Assembly (NCBI GenBank): GCA_947165115.1
Contig: CAMUZD010000040.1
Location: 1 to 9,575, forward strand
Length of the DNA stretch: 9,575 nucleotides
Direction: 5' to 3'
Origin: an uncultured Clostridia bacterium
GTDB taxonomy: Bacteria; Bacillota; Clostridia; Oscillospirales; Acutalibacteraceae
Position numbers and translations under genes: made by a program. The number at the start of each line of letters is the position of its first letter. Within the stretch, counting starts at the first letter, position 1. This document shows, one piece after another, positions 6,703 through 9,575 of the stretch. A model generated the notes under the pieces. The model was not told where the DNA came from. It did no database searches and saw only the letters and a program-made list of their open reading frames with translations.

Positions 6703-7398
6703 TTGACACAAAAATTAAAAAGAATTCTTTCGCTTGCGCTGTGCGTGCTGATGTTATCGGGAGTGTTCGCTGTAAACGCTTCTGCCACCTCAGTCACGAG
6801 CGACGAAGCGGTCGCCTGGGTTAAATCAAATCTCGGTCACCGTTTCGGCGGCGGCTACTGCGTTGATCTTATTGAGGCTTATTATCAGTTTCTCGGAGAA
6901 GCTCCGAATGACATCGCAGGACGTAGCTACGCGAGCGTAACCCTGCCCAAGGGCTGGACCCGCACAAAAGGCGGTATCCCGCAGAAGGGCGACATCCTGA
7001 TTTACACAAACGGCTATTACGGCCATGTGGGAATCTATGAAAGCGACTATTCCACCTATCACCAGAACTGGTCCGGCTGTATGTATACAGTTCAATACAC
7101 CGGCCTTTATTCCTGGAGATGCTACTGGGGTTGCATTCACCCGAATTTCGGTGATGATCCTCAGACTGAAGAGACGGGAAATGAATCCGTTTCAACTTAT
7201 CACGGCGCAGATGACAAGCCGGTTTCGGTTTTTGCCGCGGCAGAGCTTGTTCCCGATTCTCCGCTGACCGGTGCGGACTCGGGCGCTCCCGATGTTGCCG
7301 GCGCTTCTGACACATTGTCATCGGTAATAGGATTTTTCACGGTGCTCGTCAAGGGCCTCGCGTTTATATCCTCACTTTTTGGCAAAATTATAAAATAA
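6703..7398 (+). CDS. Secreted CHAP-domain peptidoglycan amidase/endopeptidase with C-terminal tail
   Basis: I place the start at TTG 6703 (231 residues) because AGAAGAGG precedes it by 7 bases, and because the longer in-frame reading from TTG 6658 would begin at the transcription start. The start also gives a clean signal peptide at 1-28 (MTQKLKRIL, hydrophobic core, NASA). The CHAP/NlpC-like papain fold spans about 34-150, with nucleophile Cys53 (GGGYCVDLI), His108 (YGHVGIYE) and a polar third residue at Gln121/Asn122 (YHQNWSG). Such enzymes cut peptide stems or the amide bond of peptidoglycan; the exact bond is not predictable here. Residues 151-205 are a low-complexity Asp/Ser/Ala/Pro linker. 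Residues 206-231 form a hydrophobic tail with Lys (FFTVLVKGLAFISSLFGKII). It is divergent to the GH25 lysozyme gene and ends at its own terminator. Confidence 0.9.
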   Translation: MTQKLKRILSLALCVLMLSGVFAVNASATSVTSDEAVAWVKSNLGHRFGGGYCVDLIEAYYQFLGEAPNDIAGRSYASVTLPKGWTRTKGGIPQKGDILIYTNGYYGHVGIYESDYSTYHQNWSGCMYTVQYTGLYSWRCYWGCIHPNFGDDPQTEETGNESVSTYHGADDKPVSVFAAAELVPDSPLTGADSGAPDVAGASDTLSSVIGFFTVLVKGLAFISSLFGKIIK

Positions 7399-7406
7399 TA
7401 CAAGAA

Positions 7407-7438
7407 GGGCTGCGGAGAAATCTGCAGCCCGCTCTTTA
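7407..7438 (+). terminator. Intrinsic terminator with GAAA tetraloop
   Basis: GGGCTGCGGA (7407-7416) pairs with TCTGCAGCCC (7421-7430), 10 bp with one G-U pair, closed by a GAAA tetraloop. The exit sequence GCTCTTTATTGTT is only moderately T-rich. The next gene's -35 box begins at 7442, immediately after it. Confidence 0.82.
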
Positions 7439-7441
7439 TTG

Positions 7442-7470
7442 TTGAATAATTTCTGACTTTATGATATAAT
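7442..7470 (+). promoter_or_regulatory. Sigma-A promoter for the acetyltransferase gene
   Basis: TTGAAT (7442-7447), a 17-base spacer and TATAAT (7465-7470), with TATG at 7460-7463 giving a full TRTG extended -10. The start is expected near 7477, 25 bases before the ATG. AGAGG (7491-7495) is the ribosome site. Confidence 0.85.
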
Positions 7471-7482
7471 TCAACATATCAT
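7461..7482. repeat. Operator-like inverted repeat on the acetyltransferase promoter
   Basis: ATGATAT (7461-7467) and ATATCAT (7476-7482) are perfect 7-bp arms with an 8-base spacer. They cover the -10 box and the expected transcription start, the classic place for a repressor. The 8-bp palindrome TTCCGGAA (7483-7490) follows directly. Confidence 0.5.
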
Positions 7483-7501
7483 TTCCGGAAAGAGGCAGAA
7501 T

Positions 7502-8077
7502 ATGAAAATCAGAATTGCATCAATGCAGGATGCACCGGCCCTGCTTGAAATTTATAAATACTATGTTGAGAATACGGCGATTTCATTTGAAATAACTCCG
7601 CCGACGCAGGCAGAGTTTGCTGGGCGTATTGAAAGAATTCTCAAGAAATATCCCTATCTCGTCTGCGAGGAGGGCGGCAGAATTGTCGGCTACGCTTATT
7701 CTTCCGTTTTCAGGGACAGAGAGGCATATACCCACTGCGTCGAGAATACGATTTATCTTGATAAGGAATGTTTGCGCCGCGGTTACGGCAGGGCTCTCTA
7801 TGAAGCGCTCGAGAGGGCGCTCTCGATGCAGGGGATTACCAATCTCTACGCCTGCATCGGTTATCCTGCCGAGGATAATGAGGATTTCATCAATCTCAAC
7901 AGCCCTGAATTCCATGCTCATATGGGTTATTCGCTGGTCGGCAGACATAATAAATGCGGGCGTAAATTCGGCAGATTTTATGATATTGTCTGGATGGAAA
8001 AGATTATAGAAACGGAAAATGTTGAAGGTATTAAGCCTTTTCCAGAAATTAAAAATGAATTTGAAAAGACATTATAA
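7502..8077 (+). CDS. GNAT family N-acetyltransferase, phosphinothricin acetyltransferase (PAT/MnaT) type
   Basis: This cytoplasmic acetyl-CoA-dependent N-acetyltransferase has 191 residues and one GNAT domain over about 1-168. Typical PAT-type features are the opening IRIASMQDAPALLEIYKYYV, then TAISFEITPPTQAEF at 25-39, the acetyl-CoA pyrophosphate loop RRGYGR (92-97, after TIYLDKECL), HAHMGYSLVGR (138-148) and the closing GRKFGRFYDIVWMEK. Related enzymes acetylate the amino group of phosphinothricin, methionine sulfoximine or similar amino-acid analogues, but many members have unknown substrates, so a detoxification role is only a family-level guess. Residues 169-191 are a charged C-terminal extension. 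The gene has its own promoter, an operator-like repeat and its own terminator, so it appears to be a separately regulated single-gene unit unrelated to its secreted neighbours. Confidence 0.92.
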   Translation: MKIRIASMQDAPALLEIYKYYVENTAISFEITPPTQAEFAGRIERILKKYPYLVCEEGGRIVGYAYSSVFRDREAYTHCVENTIYLDKECLRRGYGRALYEALERALSMQGITNLYACIGYPAEDNEDFINLNSPEFHAHMGYSLVGRHNKCGRKFGRFYDIVWMEKIIETENVEGIKPFPEIKNEFEKTL

Positions 8078-8081
8078 CTTA

Positions 8082-8118
8082 AAAAATGCGCGGCAAAATA
8101 AACCTGCCGTGCATTTTT
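8082..8118 (+). terminator. Intrinsic terminator after the acetyltransferase gene
   Basis: AAAAATGCGCGGCA (8082-8095) pairs with TGCCGTGCATTTTT (8105-8118): 14 bp with one G-U pair and a 9-base loop. The T-run is the end of the 3' arm, and the matching A-run on the other side would let it act in both directions. Confidence 0.9.
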
Positions 8119-8179
8119 GCACTTTGAGATTACGGACAACACTTGAATTTTAACTATATATTTCTAAATTAGACTAAAG

Positions 8180-8194
8180 TATAATTATTATAAT
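8180..8194 (+). promoter_or_regulatory. Possible -10 elements for the alpha/beta hydrolase gene
   Basis: Two overlapping-region TATAAT hexamers occur at 8180-8185 and 8189-8194 in AT-rich DNA upstream of the gene. No good -35 lies at 16-19 bases from either; TTGAAT at 8143-8148 is too far. Being downstream of a terminator, the gene needs its own promoter, and this is the best place for it. Confidence 0.35.
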
Positions 8195-8222
8195 TGCGGC
8201 AATACTGTAAGTGAGGTTCATT

Positions 8223-9575
8223 ATGACACTGCTAAAGAAAATGCTGTGCGCTGCGATATGCTTGGTTTTGATTATCAGCTCCTGCTTCTGCCTGACGGCT
8301 TTTGCGGATGAATACGGCGGCAAAGTACCCGTAATCTTCATTCACGGTCAGGGCTCCCATCTCGGAATAAAGCAGGAGGACGGCTCATATCAGAGAGTCA
8401 AGGGCGATGATATGTCGCTCGAGGGGACCGATCTTACCGGAGTGCTGAGCGAAAACTCAGATATGATTCTCAAAGCGATTGCGACTCAGGACTGGACCGA
8501 TTTCTGCAAAATGGTTGAGGATTATATGGTCAGTCAGTTCGGCGAGCTTGCTCTCGGAACAGATGGTATGCCTGTTGACGGCTCGGAAAGCGTAATCAAC
8601 TATACAGAGGATTATGTCAGAAACAGGTATCTCTACGGCGAGAATAATCTTAACCGGTTTTGGTTTGTATATGACTGGCGCCTTGATCCGACCGATAATA
8701 TGGAGCGCCTTCATGATTACGCCGAAACGATACTCAAAGTGACCGGAAGCGAAAAATATGCACTTGCCGGCAGATGCGAGGGTGCCTGCCTTCTGCTGAC
8801 CTATTGGGAAACATATCATGATGAGAGAATCAGCGATATGATTTTTTATGCTTCTGCTGCTAAGGGCGCGATTCCGATAGGCGAAGCGTTCAGCGGAAAT
8901 ATGCATATTGACCCCAACGCTGTTGAGAGATGCGCTTATGAGACCGATATGGGCCTTAATATCGCTCTGGGCGAGGATATGATAATAACCGATGAGACAG
9001 TCAGGGATATACTGCGTATAACCAGCGACATATACGGCCTCGATTATGCATGCTGGGCTGTCAATAATGTCTATGAGCAGATCTGCGAAACCGTAACGCC
9101 CGCCGCCCTGAGAAAGACATTAGGCACCTTCCCCGGCTTCTGGGCAATGTGTGATGATGAATATTATGAAGAGGCGAAGCAGGTAATATTCGGCGGCGAG
9201 GAAGAAACTTATTCAAAAATGATAGAGAAGATTGATAACTATCATTACAACATCATGAATAAGGCTGAGGACATAATCAAGAACGCTCAGGAGAGCGGAG
9301 TCAAGGTTTCGGATATAGTCAAATACGGCTTCCAGAGTTATCCGCTTACAGAGCATTGTGATATTCAGTCGGATACGATAGTCAGGGTTGACAGAGCCGG
9401 ATTCGGCACTACCTGTATGGAAATCGGCAAAACGCTGGGCGGTTCTTATGTAAATAATTCTTTCAAGAACGGAAATTACAGATATCTTTCCCCGGACCTC
9501 GCGATAGACGCCTCCACAGGTCTTCTCAAGGACAGCACCTGGTTTATAAAGAATCTTAAACACAAAGATTTCCCC
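8223..9575 (+). CDS. Secreted LCAT-like alpha/beta hydrolase with Cys at the nucleophile elbow (3' end cut by window)
   Basis: The reading frame is open from ATG 8223 to the window edge (451 codons seen, incomplete). GAGG lies 6 bases before the start. A signal peptide spans 1-28 (MTLLKKML, hydrophobic core, likely cut after TAFA); ISSC at 18-21 could alternatively be a lipobox. VPVIFIHGQGSHLG (His41-Gly42) is the first strand and oxyanion loop. VYDWRLDP (Tyr150-Asp151-Trp152-Arg153) followed by about 30 residues and YALAGRCEGACLLLTYW matches the order in lecithin:cholesterol acyltransferase and PDAT-type enzymes, where the elbow is normally GHSxG. Here it reads Gly183-Arg-Cys185-Glu-Gly187. 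Near the edge, IDAST (Asp429) and NLKHKDF (His447) could supply the triad acid and base. A lipid acyl hydrolase or acyltransferase role is inferred from the fold and is uncertain, as is activity. The last residues may carry a C-terminal tail like the neighbours, but they are not visible. Confidence 0.85.
   Translation, partial: MTLLKKMLCAAICLVLIISSCFCLTAFADEYGGKVPVIFIHGQGSHLGIKQEDGSYQRVKGDDMSLEGTDLTGVLSENSDMILKAIATQDWTDFCKMVEDYMVSQFGELALGTDGMPVDGSESVINYTEDYVRNRYLYGENNLNRFWFVYDWRLDPTDNMERLHDYAETILKVTGSEKYALAGRCEGACLLLTYWETYHDERISDMIFYASAAKGAIPIGEAFSGNMHIDPNAVERCAYETDMGLNIALGEDMIITDETVRDILRITSDIYGLDYACWAVNNVYEQICETVTPAALRKTLGTFPGFWAMCDDEYYEEAKQVIFGGEEETYSKMIEKIDNYHYNIMNKAEDIIKNAQESGVKVSDIVKYGFQSYPLTEHCDIQSDTIVRVDRAGFGTTCMEIGKTLGGSYVNNSFKNGNYRYLSPDLAIDASTGLLKDSTWFIKNLKHKDFP

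Noticed and set aside
8274..8288. Lipobox-like ISSC at residues 18-21 of the alpha/beta hydrolase
   Set aside because: The hydrophobic stretch continues past the Cys to TAFA before DEYGG, so a normal signal-peptidase cut fits better; kept only as an alternative.
8457..8906. Minus-strand frames at 8457-8906 and 9213-9563
   Set aside because: Both lie inside the incomplete alpha/beta hydrolase gene, which is open through the right edge and has a signal peptide and fold motifs.
1..9575. CRISPR array, insertion sequence, prophage, tRNA or rRNA
   Set aside because: No regularly spaced repeats, transposase, integrase, terminal repeats with target duplication, or cloverleaf or rRNA sequence is seen on either strand.

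Overview
The window looks like chromosomal DNA of a low-to-moderate GC Gram-positive bacterium, most likely an anaerobic gut-type member of the Clostridia. The clues are a V-type ATPase subunit, a YqeG-family phosphatase, Gram-positive secreted cell-wall hydrolases, strong AGGAGG-like ribosome binding sites, sigma-A promoters with TG-extended -10 boxes and hairpin terminators. This placement is inference; no rRNA or marker gene is present to fix it. I see no mobile element, CRISPR array, tRNA, rRNA or phage gene. Nine protein genes fill almost the whole window.

Layout. (1) 1-2223: the tail of a V-type ATPase operon (subunit D, start codon overlapping the stop of an unseen upstream gene), a GC-rich hairpin, a membrane-anchored M20 metallohydrolase closest in pattern to the PM20D1/carboxypeptidase S group, then a very strong terminator. 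(2) 2264-3752, minus strand: a YqeG-type HAD phosphatase followed by an unrecognised secreted, membrane-tailed protein. (3) 3753-4004: a 252-base AT-rich divergent intergenic region with a long palindrome and a clear promoter facing right. (4) 4005-5177: a secreted calcineurin-like phosphoesterase, ending at a terminator shared with the convergent next gene. (5) 5233-6483 (minus) and 6703-7398 (plus): two divergently transcribed secreted peptidoglycan hydrolases, a GH25 lysozyme with a Big2 domain and a CHAP-domain amidase/endopeptidase, with back-to-back promoters between them. (6) 7502-8077: a PAT-type GNAT acetyltransferase with its own promoter and an operator-like inverted repeat. (7) 8223 to the right edge: an incomplete secreted alpha/beta hydrolase of LCAT-like pattern whose nucleophile elbow carries Cys instead of Ser.

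How the parts relate. Five of the nine proteins have export signals, and the four of those that are complete end in a hydrophobic or amphipathic C-terminal segment with aromatic and basic residues and no LPXTG motif. The GH25 and CHAP enzymes would cut glycan strands and peptide stems respectively. The window is therefore best read as housekeeping genes (V-ATPase, YqeG) beside a cluster of surface hydrolases, mostly in separate transcription units. The points most worth a second look are the Cys-nucleophile LCAT-like hydrolase, the shared C-terminal tails, and the PM20D1-like enzyme beside the ATPase.
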